The translations under genes and the position numbers were made by a program. From Eubacteriaceae bacterium ES3 (GTDB taxonomy: Bacteria > Bacillota > Clostridia > Eubacteriales > Eubacteriaceae): DNA of 64,000 nucleotides. The stretch spans positions 2,288,680 to 2,352,679 of the forward strand of contig CP130741.1 of assembly GCA_030586155.1 (NCBI GenBank), in the 5' to 3' direction. Shown here in pieces: positions 23,317 through 32,291 of the stretch. The notes below the pieces were generated by a model, which saw only the letters and a program-made list of their open reading frames with translations, did no database searches and was not told the DNA's origin. The stretch's first letter is position 1. Every line of letters begins with the position of its first letter.

Positions 23317-23400
23317 TCAACAAAAAAGCGCAGATCTATTTTGACCTGCGCAAAAAAATAAAGCGCAAGTCTCAATCGGACTTACGCTTTTGCTACACAT
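23317..23400 (-). CDS. Putative leader peptide (27 aa) spanning the MATE attenuator
   Basis: A 27-codon ORF starts at ATG 23400, about 10 bases after the -10 box, and ends with TGA at 23317. It runs through both hairpins. The product begins MCSKSVSPIETCAL. There is no ribosome site, so it would have to be translated from a nearly leaderless RNA. That makes it speculative, but its place over the first hairpin arm is what ribosome-mediated attenuation needs. Confidence 0.25.
   Translation of the reverse strand: MCSKSVSPIETCALFFCAGQNRSALFC
23328..23390 (-). promoter_or_regulatory. Four-segment transcription attenuator of the MATE gene
   Basis: Reading the minus strand, hairpin 1 pairs segment 1 (23390-23379) with segment 2 (23371-23360), 11 of 12 bases, followed by TATTTTTTT. 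Hairpin 2 pairs segment 3 (GCGCAGGTC, 23351-23343) with segment 4 (GATCTGCGC, 23336-23328), 8 of 9, followed by TTTTTTG. Segment 2 (GACTTGCGC) can instead pair with segment 3 (GCGCAGGTC) over 9 bp including one G-U, which would destroy both terminators. This is the geometry of classical attenuators. A single MATE gene follows. Confidence 0.7.
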
Positions 23401-23410
23401 TGATAAGTAA

Positions 23411-23440
23411 ATTATAAATCAAATTTTTTCTAAAAGTCAA
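23411..23440 (-). promoter_or_regulatory. Promoter of the MATE gene leader
   Basis: Minus-strand -35 TTGACT (23440-23435), 18-base spacer, -10 TATAAT (23416-23411). Transcription should start near 23404. The rest of the intergenic stretch up to the lgt stop at 23639 shows no further recognisable structure. Confidence 0.65.
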
Positions 23441-23638
23441 CAACTTTTTAAATGCAACTAATTTATTTCAATTTGAAGTAACGGCTCAATTTATATTTTC
23501 TCGGCTAAAAGAGATTAAAATCAAAAACTCACAATAATAAAACTCATCATATAACTTAAAAACATTGCCATACGAATTCATCTTGCTTAAATCCGTCGAC
23601 AATGCTTTTATTTTTATAACTGAATTTTAGATTATATT

Positions 23639-24406
23639 TTATACTTTCAAAGTCTTTTGCTTTCTCAGCCAATAGATACCAGCCAAACCAACAATTATTG
23701 CGACCAAACTGATTATCTGAGCAATTCTCAAACCAAAAAACATCAGGCTGTCAGTTCTTAAACCTTCGATGAAAAACCGACCAATGGAGTAACCAATCAT
23801 ATAGACGAACAAAAGTTCGCCATCTTTCTTCTTGAAGCGTTTTTCATAAAATAATAAGAAACCAAACACTCCAATATTCCAGATCGATTCGTATAAAAAG
23901 GTTGGATGAACTGAGATTAGGCCATATACCGGATCATTCACGGTAATCGCCCAAGGCAGATCGGTTTGCCCCCCATAGGCTTCCTGGTTAAAAAAATTTC
24001 CCCAACGACCAATTGCCTGACCTAATGGAAGGCCAGGAATCACGACATCAGCCAGGGTGAAAAAGTTTATATTTTTAACGCGGCATAAAATTAATGCAAC
24101 AATAATACCAGCAATTATCCCTCCATGAATTGCCAAACCACCATTTCTAATTGCAAAAATTTCAGCTGGATGGTTTTTATAATAATCAAAGGAAAAAATC
24201 ACATAGTAGAGTCGTGCACCAACAATAATTGCCGGAATCATAAACAGGAAAAAATCAAGCACATGATCCGCTGTCAGTCCTAATTTAGGTGCTCTTTTAA
24301 CGGCAATATAAAGTGCCAGTACCAGCGCTGTTGCGATAAATATCCCATACCAGCGGATTTCCAGACCAAATAATGTAAAAGCTATCGGATCAGGTGCATT
24401 CATCAT
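23639..24406 (-). CDS. lgt: Prolipoprotein diacylglyceryl transferase
   Basis: A 255-residue polytopic membrane enzyme that adds diacylglycerol to the lipobox Cys of prolipoproteins at the cytoplasmic membrane. The Lgt signature is clear: GQAIGRWGNFFNQEAYGGQT (about 130-149), with the HGG motif at about 94-96 (NGGLAIHGGIIAG) and SIGRFFIEGLRTDSL near the C-terminus. About seven TM segments. The ATGATG start overlaps the TAA stop of the upstream pduL gene by one base, so the two are translationally coupled. Confidence 0.95.
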   Translation of the reverse strand: MMNAPDPIAFTLFGLEIRWYGIFIATALVLALYIAVKRAPKLGLTADHVLDFFLFMIPAIIVGARLYYVIFSFDYYKNHPAEIFAIRNGGLAIHGGIIAGIIVALILCRVKNINFFTLADVVIPGLPLGQAIGRWGNFFNQEAYGGQTDLPWAITVNDPVYGLISVHPTFLYESIWNIGVFGFLLFYEKRFKKKDGELLFVYMIGYSIGRFFIEGLRTDSLMFFGLRIAQIISLVAIIVGLAGIYWLRKQKTLKV

Positions 24407-24975
24407 TAAAGAATTGTTGCCATCTGGCCGTTCTTAGCGCCTGCAGCATTACCTTCTTCAACATCCAGATGCATATCCAGACGATATTCAGGGTTTACAC
24501 GAACTAAAACATTATCAAAAATAAGACCTCGTGGTCCATCAAGTTTAACAGACACAACGTCCTTATCTTTCAGACCAAAAGCGTCCCCTTCTTCAGGACT
24601 CATATGAATGTGTCGGGCAGCTACAATAGCTCCATGATCAAGTTCCACTTCACCAGCTGGTCCAATCAGTTTAAGACCGGGAGATCCGGCAGTATCACCT
24701 GAATTTCTAAGCGGTGCTTTTATTCCTAATGCGAAACCATCACCAATTGATAATTCCACCTGTGTTTCTGGTCGAACGGGACCTAAAATACGAACACCTT
24801 TAATCGTACTTTTCGGTCCAACAATATCCAATTTTTCTTCTGAGGCATACTGACCAGGCTGAGATAGATCTTTCATCGGTGTCAGCTCATAACCTTTACC
24901 GAATAATGTTTCCAAATCTGCCTGTGATACATGAATGTGTTTGTTAGATAGCCCAATGGGCACTTTTCTTTCCAA
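24406..24975 (-). CDS. pduL: PduL-type phosphate acyltransferase (phosphotransacylase)
   Basis: A 189-residue PduL with both zinc-binding histidine clusters: SNKHIHVSQ (about 10-18), ARHIHMSPE and the C-terminal MHLDVEEGNAAG. PduL interconverts acyl-CoA and acyl phosphate. In acetogens such enzymes can replace Pta in acetyl-CoA -> acetyl phosphate -> acetate, giving ATP. No encapsulation peptide typical of microcompartment PduL is obvious at the N-terminus, which starts directly with MERKVPIGLSNKH. It is coupled to lgt; no compartment shell genes are nearby. A housekeeping role in acetate formation is therefore favoured (inference). Confidence 0.9.
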   Translation of the reverse strand: MERKVPIGLSNKHIHVSQADLETLFGKGYELTPMKDLSQPGQYASEEKLDIVGPKSTIKGVRILGPVRPETQVELSIGDGFALGIKAPLRNSGDTAGSPGLKLIGPAGEVELDHGAIVAARHIHMSPEEGDAFGLKDKDVVSVKLDGPRGLIFDNVLVRVNPEYRLDMHLDVEEGNAAGAKNGQMATIL

Positions 24976-25043
24976 TAGCTTTCTCCTTACTTAATTAAAT
25001 GTTTAACAATCTTTCTTTATTCTAACCAAGATCAGCCAAAATG

Positions 25044-26768
25044 TTAATGCAATATTTTGTCCTCTTTACTTTTTTGCTCACATTTCAGTTTACGGCTAAG
25101 TTCTAGCATCTCAGAGGCATGCTCCATAGTTTTATTGGTTACCTGAGCACCACCCAGCATTCTGGATAGTTCTTCTTTTTTACCCTGATCATCAAGCGAT
25201 ACGAAAGAAACTTCAGTATAATCCTCAAGATTCGTTTTTTCAACCCGAAAATGGGCATCAGCCATAGCTGCGATCTGCGGCAAATGGGTAATACAGATTA
25301 TTTGTCGGCCAAAGTTGACCGATGAAAGGTTCTGAATTTTTTCCGCAACAATCTGGGCTGTCCGGCCACTGATACCAGTATCAATTTCATCAAAAACCAT
25401 GGTTTCAATCCCGTCTAATCGGCCAAAAATGCTTTTAAGACTTAACATAATACGGGAAATCTCTCCCCCAGATGCTACTTTCCCCAGGGGTTTAGGGGAA
25501 AGTCCGGGATTAACTGATATCAAAATTTCGACCTGGTCCTGGCCTCTCGGAGATAAGCGCCGTTTATCATGGTCAATCTGAATTTCAACCTGTGCCTGCT
25601 CCATTGCCAGATCTGACAATTCTTTTTCAAGTGCAGCTTTTAAAATAAGTGCATCGCTTAGGCGTTTTTCGTAAAGTTTATTTCCGATTTCATCATATTT
25701 TTTAATCAGACTACGCATCTCTTCGTGATATTTTTTTAAATTTTCATCTCGGTTACCCAAACTTTTTAAGCGAGTGGAAATTGATTCAAGATAGGCAAAA
25801 ATCTCTTCAATCTCAAAACCATATTTGCGTTTTAAAGTCTCAATTGTAGCCAATCGTTCTTCAATTTGGTCAAGATCTCCTTTATTATACTCCAGCTCAT
25901 CCAAATAATTTCTTAAATTAAAAGAGAATGATTCCAATTCACTGAAAAACCCCTCTATCATCCCACCATCTTTTTCAAATCGCTTATCTATTTTTGCAAT
26001 CTCCCGTACATAGTCCTGCAGCATCCCCAACTGGGACAAAACAGAATTATTCCCCTGAAGAATGCCATAAGCCTGGCGCGCGTTATCAAAAAGAGTTTCC
26101 TGATTCGAAAGAATAGCCCTTTCCTCCTCCAATTTTTGATCTTCGTGAAGAGAAAGATTAGCCGATTCAATTTCGCGCATTTCAAAGGAAAGGGTTTCTT
26201 TTTCCCTTTCCAGTTCGCGTTCGTTAATTTCCAGTGTTTTTATTTGGTTCTTTAAATTTTTCAGCTGGCTTGCTAAATCTGCTGTCACATTAAGCAGACC
26301 CGCGCTATCTTCACCGCCAAAAGCATCTAAAAGGCTACGATGATTTTCTTTTTTAAATAAAGACTGATGTTCATGCTGACCGTGGATATCGATGAGTTCA
26401 TCCCCAAGGGCCTTAAGCTGCGTCACTGTAATCATCATCCCGTTTGCCCGACAGATATTGCGACCGCGCAGATCCAGTTCACGGGTCAAAATCAGCTGTC
26501 CATCTTCAACTGGGATTCCAAACTCTTCGCAAAGAGCAAGCAGGTGTTCCCGTCCGACAATATCGAACAGCCCCTGAACCACAATTTTTTTCTTACCATT
26601 TCGGATATTCCCCTTATTGCCCCGATTTCCCAGAACCAGGGTCAGTGCATCGATCACGATGGATTTCCCTGCTCCAGTTTCTCCGGTAATTACATTTAGT
26701 CCTTTATCAAAGTCAATCACCAAATGATCAATTAAGGTATAATCTCGGACAACAAGATTTCTAAGCAT
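25044..26768 (-). CDS. recN: DNA repair protein RecN
   Basis: A 574-residue SMC-like ATPase acting early in double-strand break repair. Walker A GETGAGKS is at residues 29-36. A long coiled-coil region (about 150-380) is rich in Glu/Lys, and the C-terminal half carries the ABC signature ASGGEISRIML and Walker B MVFDEIDTGISG. Length fits the family (about 550-575). It lies directly after argR (10 bases), the widespread argR-recN pairing of Firmicutes. Confidence 0.97.
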   Translation of the reverse strand: MLRNLVVRDYTLIDHLVIDFDKGLNVITGETGAGKSIVIDALTLVLGNRGNKGNIRNGKKKIVVQGLFDIVGREHLLALCEEFGIPVEDGQLILTRELDLRGRNICRANGMMITVTQLKALGDELIDIHGQHEHQSLFKKENHRSLLDAFGGEDSAGLLNVTADLASQLKNLKNQIKTLEINERELEREKETLSFEMREIESANLSLHEDQKLEEERAILSNQETLFDNARQAYGILQGNNSVLSQLGMLQDYVREIAKIDKRFEKDGGMIEGFFSELESFSFNLRNYLDELEYNKGDLDQIEERLATIETLKRKYGFEIEEIFAYLESISTRLKSLGNRDENLKKYHEEMRSLIKKYDEIGNKLYEKRLSDALILKAALEKELSDLAMEQAQVEIQIDHDKRRLSPRGQDQVEILISVNPGLSPKPLGKVASGGEISRIMLSLKSIFGRLDGIETMVFDEIDTGISGRTAQIVAEKIQNLSSVNFGRQIICITHLPQIAAMADAHFRVEKTNLEDYTEVSFVSLDDQGKKEELSRMLGGAQVTNKTMEHASEMLELSRKLKCEQKSKEDKILH

Positions 26769-26777
26769 GCAGTTCTC

Positions 26778-27227
26778 CTATTTCATCAACTTTTTAAATT
26801 TACCGACAATTTCTTCAATTAGGTCGCGATTTCTAACCAATACAAAGATCGTATCATCGCCTGCAATAGTCCCCACTACCTCACTCCAGTCCATAGAGTC
26901 AATGGCTAGCGCTGCCGCCTGGGCCATAGCCGGTAAAGTCCTGATGACAATCATATTTTCGACATAATCAATGGTTAAAACTGATTCTCTGAAGACCGCA
27001 CTAACGCGCTCATTATAAATCGATCCAATATCTTTTAGCGGTGCATAGTGCTGCTTACCTTCGTAATTCATGACTTTGATCAGTTTCAGTTCTTTAATGT
27101 CTCTGGAAATCGTTGCTTGAGTAACAGTAAAACCTGAATCTTTAAGAGCTTGGGCCAATTCTTCCTGGGTTTCAATGAAATTATTTTCAATAATTTCGAT
27201 GATCTTTAGTTGTCTTGCAACTTTCAT
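26778..27227 (-). CDS. argR: Arginine repressor ArgR/AhrC
   Basis: A 149-residue arginine-responsive regulator. The N-terminal winged helix has IIENNFIETQEELAQALKDS then VTQATISRDIKELKL. The C-terminal oligomerisation/arginine domain holds VGTIAGDDTIFVLVR, with the Asp pair that contacts arginine. ATG 27227 is preceded by AGGAGG. It is part of the tlyA-nadK-argR-recN run. No arginine genes are in the window. Confidence 0.96.
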   Translation of the reverse strand: MKVARQLKIIEIIENNFIETQEELAQALKDSGFTVTQATISRDIKELKLIKVMNYEGKQHYAPLKDIGSIYNERVSAVFRESVLTIDYVENMIVIRTLPAMAQAAALAIDSMDWSEVVGTIAGDDTIFVLVRNRDLIEEIVGKFKKLMK

Positions 27228-27248
27228 TTTTATTCCTCCTATTTGCAG

Positions 27249-28112
27249 TTAATTTCCACTACTGAGTTTGATGCGTAAACGGTCAAAATAACCAATCTGA
27301 TTCAAACGGATTAATCTTGTCGTATGAACGGATTTAAATACTTCCACTTCATCCTCTGGAATTAGAGAAAGGGTGGTCTGCCCATCTAATGTCAACATGA
27401 TGTCATTTTCGCGGTTGCCAAATTTGAGGGTAATTTTCTCATCTTCCGACAGCACATATGACCTGTCATGCAAACGGTGTGGACAGATTGGATTCAAAAC
27501 CATTACACCCGCTCGCGGGGAAACAACAGGTCCCCCCGCGGCCAGAGAATAACCAGTTGAACCAGTTGGCGTTGAAATCACCAGCCCATCGGCTCTAAAT
27601 GCGTCAATTTTCGAACCACTGGCATAAGCTTGAATATCCATCATCCTAAACCCTCGACTTTTTACCAGCACATCATTTAAAGCCACATACTTCTTCGATA
27701 GGATGCCATTACTTCGCACCATACACCCTAGCATCATTCGTTCTTCAATATAGTAATTCCCATTATTTAACTGATTTAACGCATTTTTATAAGAACTTGC
27801 TTCACTTTCTGTTAAAAAGCCCAATTTACCAAGATTAATCCCAAAAATTGGAATTTTATTAAAACAGGTTTGTCTTGCGACATAAAGAAGTGTCCCATCT
27901 CCACCTAAAACCAGAATACAATCCGGCTTCTTGAAAAACTGATCTTTATCATAAATAATCACTTTCTGATCCTCACAGCCGATTTGCCCTTTGAGTAAAC
28001 AGACTGAAAACCCGAATTCCTGAAGTGTTTTTATGCAATCCTCTGCCAAATTTCGACTTTCCGGTTTTTGTAGATTTATATATATGCCTATTTGTTTAAT
28101 CTGATCTGCCAT
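27249..28112 (-). CDS. nadK: NAD kinase
   Basis: A 287-residue ATP-NAD kinase making NADP+. It contains the diagnostic LVLGGDGTLL (about 68-77), NLGKLGFLTE and the second nucleotide motif TPTGSTGYSLAAGGPVVSP. Length is typical for Firmicutes. It starts 14 bases after tlyA in the conserved clostridial string. Confidence 0.96.
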   Translation of the reverse strand: MADQIKQIGIYINLQKPESRNLAEDCIKTLQEFGFSVCLLKGQIGCEDQKVIIYDKDQFFKKPDCILVLGGDGTLLYVARQTCFNKIPIFGINLGKLGFLTESEASSYKNALNQLNNGNYYIEERMMLGCMVRSNGILSKKYVALNDVLVKSRGFRMMDIQAYASGSKIDAFRADGLVISTPTGSTGYSLAAGGPVVSPRAGVMVLNPICPHRLHDRSYVLSEDEKITLKFGNRENDIMLTLDGQTTLSLIPEDEVEVFKSVHTTRLIRLNQIGYFDRLRIKLSSGN

Positions 28113-28126
28113 TTCATTCCTTCAAT

Positions 28127-28945
28127 CTAATTATTTTCCGGATCCCGGTATTGTTTATGTGCTGCTTCCACGATCTCTCTGACTTTACTACCCCAATCAG
28201 GAAGTTCGCTATTCTCGCAATTTTTTATATATACTAAAAACTCAATATTTCCTTTGGCCCCTTGGATCGGCGAATAATCGAGATTTAAAACGGTTATCCC
28301 TGCCGCCTCAATGGCTGATAGGACATGGTTAACAACTTCTTCATGAATTTTTTTATCTCTGATCACGCCTTTTTTCCCAACTTTATCCCGGCCTGCCTCG
28401 AATTGAGGTTTAATTAACCAGATTCCTAAACCATCGGGTTTCATGACCATTTTTAGCGCTGGTAAAAGTTTAGTGATCGAAATAAATGAAACATCCATTA
28501 CGGTCCCATCGGCTTTTTCCGGAATGGCTTCTTCTGTCAGGTGTCTGAAATTAGTGCGCTCCATTGAGATAACCCGGTGATCATTTCTAAGTTTCCAGTC
28601 CAATTGTCCGTAACCAACATCAACAGCGTAAACTTTGTCAGCGCCATTAATTAGAAGGCAATCAGTAAAACCGCCAGTTGAAGCACCTACATCCACAAAA
28701 ACTTTACCTTCAACCGGCATCATAAAAACAGCCAGCCCCTTTTCAAGTTTTAGTCCGCCACGACTCACATAGGGGAATTCAGCACCTTTAACCAATATTT
28801 CAGCGTTCTCGTCAACCTGATCACCCGCTTTATCTTTTAGCTGGCCATTGACAAAAACAGTTCCAGCCATGATTGCTTTTTTTGCTTTTTCTCTGGTATC
28901 AAAGTATCCACCCGTTACCAGTAATTTATCCAGACGTTCTTTCAC
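28127..28945 (-). CDS. tlyA: TlyA-family rRNA 2'-O-methyltransferase
   Basis: A 272-residue protein with an N-terminal S4 RNA-binding domain (KERLDKLLVTGGYFDTREKA, about 2-60) and an FtsJ-like SAM domain (VFVDVGASTGGFTDCLL, then KPQFEAG). TlyA homologues methylate ribose in 16S and sometimes 23S rRNA and affect capreomycin sensitivity. In Firmicutes the gene is usually next to nadK, as here. Confidence 0.92.
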   Translation of the reverse strand: MKERLDKLLVTGGYFDTREKAKKAIMAGTVFVNGQLKDKAGDQVDENAEILVKGAEFPYVSRGGLKLEKGLAVFMMPVEGKVFVDVGASTGGFTDCLLINGADKVYAVDVGYGQLDWKLRNDHRVISMERTNFRHLTEEAIPEKADGTVMDVSFISITKLLPALKMVMKPDGLGIWLIKPQFEAGRDKVGKKGVIRDKKIHEEVVNHVLSAIEAAGITVLNLDYSPIQGAKGNIEFLVYIKNCENSELPDWGSKVREIVEAAHKQYRDPENN

Positions 28946-29009
28946 TTATTCTTCCTTAATCTGTTTTTTAACTTATGATGCCATATAAACTTCAAAATGT
29001 CCAATCGTT

Positions 29010-29903
29010 TTACTGATTTCGACTGCAAATATAATGCGCCAGCTTCCTCAAAAATTCTGTCCGCTCACCGATGGGTTTGACCATCTCTATCGCTTCTTTT
29101 TCCAGTTCACTCACTTTTAATTTTGAAGCTTCCAGACCATAAAGACTGACAAAAGTTGATTTATGATTCTTTTCATCGCTCCCGATTGGTTTGCCTAATA
29201 TTTTCTCATCACCTTCAACGTCAAGGATGTCATCAACAATCTGAAAAGCCAGACCAATCCGGTGACTGTAACTGATTAATCTGCCTTGGGTAGCTGGTTC
29301 TGCATCGGCAATAATACAGGCAGCCTGAACACTGGCCTCCAAAAGAGCTGCAGTTTTGTGCAGATGGATATAATCGAGCTCGTCAATCCCGATCACCATG
29401 TTCTCACTTTGAAGATCTGCTACCTGACCACCAATCATCCCTAAAATACCTGAAGCTCCCATAATAATCCGAACCGCCCGGATATATCTGACCAGAGTAT
29501 CACCAGTTAAATTCTTGCTCCCTTCAAGCATGGTTTCAACCGCATAATTAAGAAGGGCGTCGCCGGCCAAAATCGCCATTGCATCGCCATAAACCTTATG
29601 ATTCGTCAGCTTTCCCCGACGATAATCATCATCATCCATAGCGGGCAGATCATCATGAATCAGTGAATAGGTATGGATCATCTCCATTCCCATTACCAGC
29701 GGCCAGATAAGAGCTTCATCCCCTTCCATACAACGACAGGTTTCCAGCATCAGAATCGGACGCAACCGCTTTCCGCCAGCAAAGAGACTGTAATGCATAG
29801 CGTCAAGAATGACCTCCGGACAGTCAAAGTGCTGATCAAACTGTTGTCTCAAATGTTCATTTATCTCGGATTCAAGGCTTTTCAGCGTCTCCTTAAAGTT
29901 CAT
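29010..29903 (-). CDS. ispA: Polyprenyl (farnesyl) diphosphate synthase
   Basis: A 297-residue trans-prenyltransferase with the first Asp-rich motif DDLPAMDDDDYRRG, the second motif FQIVDDILD and GGKRLRP, which bind Mg2+-diphosphate. It condenses IPP with DMAPP/GPP to farnesyl diphosphate for undecaprenyl and quinone precursors. The start is ATG 29903 with TTGGAGG about 8 bases upstream; the longer frame from 29939 has no site. It overlaps the xseB stop, as in many Firmicutes (xseA-xseB-ispA). Confidence 0.93.
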   Translation of the reverse strand: MNFKETLKSLESEINEHLRQQFDQHFDCPEVILDAMHYSLFAGGKRLRPILMLETCRCMEGDEALIWPLVMGMEMIHTYSLIHDDLPAMDDDDYRRGKLTNHKVYGDAMAILAGDALLNYAVETMLEGSKNLTGDTLVRYIRAVRIIMGASGILGMIGGQVADLQSENMVIGIDELDYIHLHKTAALLEASVQAACIIADAEPATQGRLISYSHRIGLAFQIVDDILDVEGDEKILGKPIGSDEKNHKSTFVSLYGLEASKLKVSELEKEAIEMVKPIGERTEFLRKLAHYICSRNQ

Positions 29904-30114
29904 TATCCGAACCTCCAACACTTTCTTCGCCTTCATCATTCATTTGTAAAACCCGTCCTTCCAACTGATCAAGGTCAACATTTAATGCTTTAATCAATTT
30001 CATTCCTTCTTCATATAATTTAATGGAGCTTTCTATTTCCTGTTCTTCCGATTCCAGTGATTCAGCAATCGCCTCCAGACGATTCATTCTGGTTTTAATT
30101 TTTTTTACTGCCAT
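29893..30114 (-). CDS. xseB: Exodeoxyribonuclease VII small subunit
   Basis: A 73-residue helical protein with the family core RLEAIAESLESEEQEIESSI then KLYEEGMKLIKALN. It pairs with XseA to degrade single-stranded DNA. It overlaps xseA by 20 bases upstream and ispA by 11 bases downstream. Size is typical. Confidence 0.94.
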   Translation of the reverse strand: MAVKKIKTRMNRLEAIAESLESEEQEIESSIKLYEEGMKLIKALNVDLDQLEGRVLQMNDEGEESVGGSDNEL

Positions 30115-31318
30115 TTTTATTCTCCACTTCTAAAACTTCCACTGACGACCGACCATCAGATAACCTCATTTTAAGTTTCTGACCGGGCTTTATTTGTTTA
30201 ACGGAAGAAACAATCTTCCGATTTTCATCTTCAACTAAAATATAACCTTTTTTAAGGATATTTTCCGGATTCATAGCCTCAATTCGCAGTCTGTACTGGT
30301 CAAGAAGAATCCGTTCCTGCGACAGATGACGGTTCACTAAAGAACGAATCTGTTTTTCAGTTACGTCAATTCGCAATCTCAGGTCTTCAATCCTGTTAAT
30401 CGGTTTATAGCGATTTATGCGTTTATTCATTTCACCTACCGCTAAAGAGTGAGCCTCCAATTGTCGAACCATACTTGTAGTCATCCTGTTTTTTAATTCA
30501 ATCATCCGCTGTATCAGAGTATGCTGGTCTTCTGCCACCAGTTCCGCCGCCCCTGATGGAGTGGGTGCTCGCAAGTCGGCCACAAAATCAGCAATCGTGA
30601 AGTCGATTTCATGCCCTACTGCCGATATAACTGGAAGCTGTGATTCATAAATAGCCTCTGCCAGCTCTTCATGATTAAATGCCCACAAATCTTCAATCGA
30701 TCCGCCTCCTCTGGCCAGTACAATAACATCCACATTTTGAATCGTGTTAAAGGCTCTGATTCCGGAAATAATGGTTTTATAGGCTTCCGGACCCTGGACC
30801 AAACTGGGATAAACAACAATATCCATTAAGGGATTGCGTCTTTTGATAATTGTAATCATATCCTGAAGCGCCGCTCCGGTAGGAGATGTCACTATCCCGA
30901 CCCGGCCAATGGCTTCCGGCAATTCTTTCTTTGCAGCCTGAGAAAAAAAGCCTTTTGCTTCCAGTTCGTCTTTAAGCATCAGATATGCCTGATATAAATC
31001 CCCCTGGCCTTTTGGTTCCATGGTTCTTACGGTAATCTGATACTGACCGCTTGGCAAATAGAGTCCAATCGCTCCTCGAAGACTGACCTGCTGGCCTTCC
31101 TTCGGTAGAAACTTAAGTTTTCCTGCCGCATTCTTGAACATTACGCAATCCAGTTTGCTTTTCTGATCCTTTAGAGAAAAATATAGATGGCCTGCTGCCG
31201 ATTTTCGCACATTGGATAATTCGCCTTGAATTAAAAGGTTTTTGAGCAGACTGTTGGTTTCCAGCAGCGTTTTTATATACTGATTAACATCTGAAACACT
31301 TAATGCCTTTGTATTCAA
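30095..31318 (-). CDS. xseA: Exodeoxyribonuclease VII large subunit
   Basis: A 407-residue protein with an N-terminal OB fold (LIQGELSNVRKSAAGHLYFS, about 25-45) and the catalytic core containing GRVGIVTSPTGAALQDM, DVIVLARGGGSIEDLWAFN and SAVGHEIDFTIADFVADLRA. A coiled coil follows. It forms ExoVII with XseB for single-strand DNA degradation in mismatch and recombination repair. Confidence 0.96.
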   Translation of the reverse strand: MNTKALSVSDVNQYIKTLLETNSLLKNLLIQGELSNVRKSAAGHLYFSLKDQKSKLDCVMFKNAAGKLKFLPKEGQQVSLRGAIGLYLPSGQYQITVRTMEPKGQGDLYQAYLMLKDELEAKGFFSQAAKKELPEAIGRVGIVTSPTGAALQDMITIIKRRNPLMDIVVYPSLVQGPEAYKTIISGIRAFNTIQNVDVIVLARGGGSIEDLWAFNHEELAEAIYESQLPVISAVGHEIDFTIADFVADLRAPTPSGAAELVAEDQHTLIQRMIELKNRMTTSMVRQLEAHSLAVGEMNKRINRYKPINRIEDLRLRIDVTEKQIRSLVNRHLSQERILLDQYRLRIEAMNPENILKKGYILVEDENRKIVSSVKQIKPGQKLKMRLSDGRSSVEVLEVENKNGSKKN

Positions 31319-31331
31319 AAAAGCCTCCTTC

Positions 31332-32291
31332 TTAAAGCTGTTTCTGACCAGTTTTCAGAAATTCATCCATCCCCAGTAGAGCATTGCCTATGGCATTATC
31401 CCGGGAAAACTCACCCGGTGCAAAGTATAGTTTTATTCCACTCAATTGGCTCTCGATTTGCTGTCTAATGATCGAATTTGACATCACCCCGCCTGAAAAA
31501 AGCACGGACGAGATCGCCTTCTTTTTTTTCAGAGCTTTTATCGACTTAACCAGCGTTGTTGCAATATTTTCAAATAATCTCAGGGCTATAATCCTGGAAT
31601 CAAATCCCTTTTCTATCGCAATTTTGGCCTGATTCTCCTGTCCCGAAAAATGAAAATTGCCATCTGAAATCGCCGATGAAAATAGTTTCTCAGCGTTATC
31701 ATCCGCTGATAGCGCCAATTTTTCCATCTCTCTGCCCGCCGGGAAAGACAAACCCAGAAGAACTCCAACTCGGTCAATTAATTGTCCCGCATTCAAATCC
31801 AGGGTCTTTGCAATAATTTCACAATTATAACCTGATTGTTTCTTTTCTACCCATAAAATTTCTGAAGTACCACCTGAAAAATGAACAGCAACAAAGGAAT
31901 CCTCCATTAACTGCCCACCACTGCCATATATAGCAGCCCTAATATGGTTTTCCTGATGACTGGTCTTTATTAACGGTTTGTTTAATAGAATCGATAGACT
32001 CTCAGCCATACTTTCTCCGGCTTTAAAAACCGGCATATAGGAATCCGTTACTGGTCGTGGCCTTGTAGAACAACAGATTATCGCAATCTCATCTTCCAGC
32101 CGCAGACCTTTTAATACCCCGGGAAGATTGCCTATATGCTGAAAAAGAGCATCCGACTGACGCAAACCTCTTTCTCCCTGTTTGACCGTCAGCAGGATCC
32201 CCTGTTGATATACTAGATTAAGTTGATCGTCTACCAATGCCACCGATGTCGTATAGTTGCTGGTATCAATCCCAAGACTCAGGGCACACAT
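31332..32291 (-). CDS. TsaD/Kae1-like (peptidase M22) paralogue
   Basis: A 319-residue ASKHA-fold protein starting LGIDTSNYTTSVAL and retaining the HxxxH metal motif (SHQENH) and VHFSGGTSEIL of the TsaD/Kae1 family. It is more divergent than TsaD, which makes the threonylcarbamoyl-adenosine modification of tRNA. In clostridia such a paralogue often sits between nusB and xseA. ATG 32291 is preferred (AGGA 8 bases upstream); an ATG three codons earlier is possible. The start overlaps nusB by 26 bases. The function of the paralogue is unknown; a true TsaD probably lies elsewhere in the genome. Confidence 0.85.
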   Translation of the reverse strand: MCALSLGIDTSNYTTSVALVDDQLNLVYQQGILLTVKQGERGLRQSDALFQHIGNLPGVLKGLRLEDEIAIICCSTRPRPVTDSYMPVFKAGESMAESLSILLNKPLIKTSHQENHIRAAIYGSGGQLMEDSFVAVHFSGGTSEILWVEKKQSGYNCEIIAKTLDLNAGQLIDRVGVLLGLSFPAGREMEKLALSADDNAEKLFSSAISDGNFHFSGQENQAKIAIEKGFDSRIIALRLFENIATTLVKSIKALKKKKAISSVLFSGGVMSNSIIRQQIESQLSGIKLYFAPGEFSRDNAIGNALLGMDEFLKTGQKQL

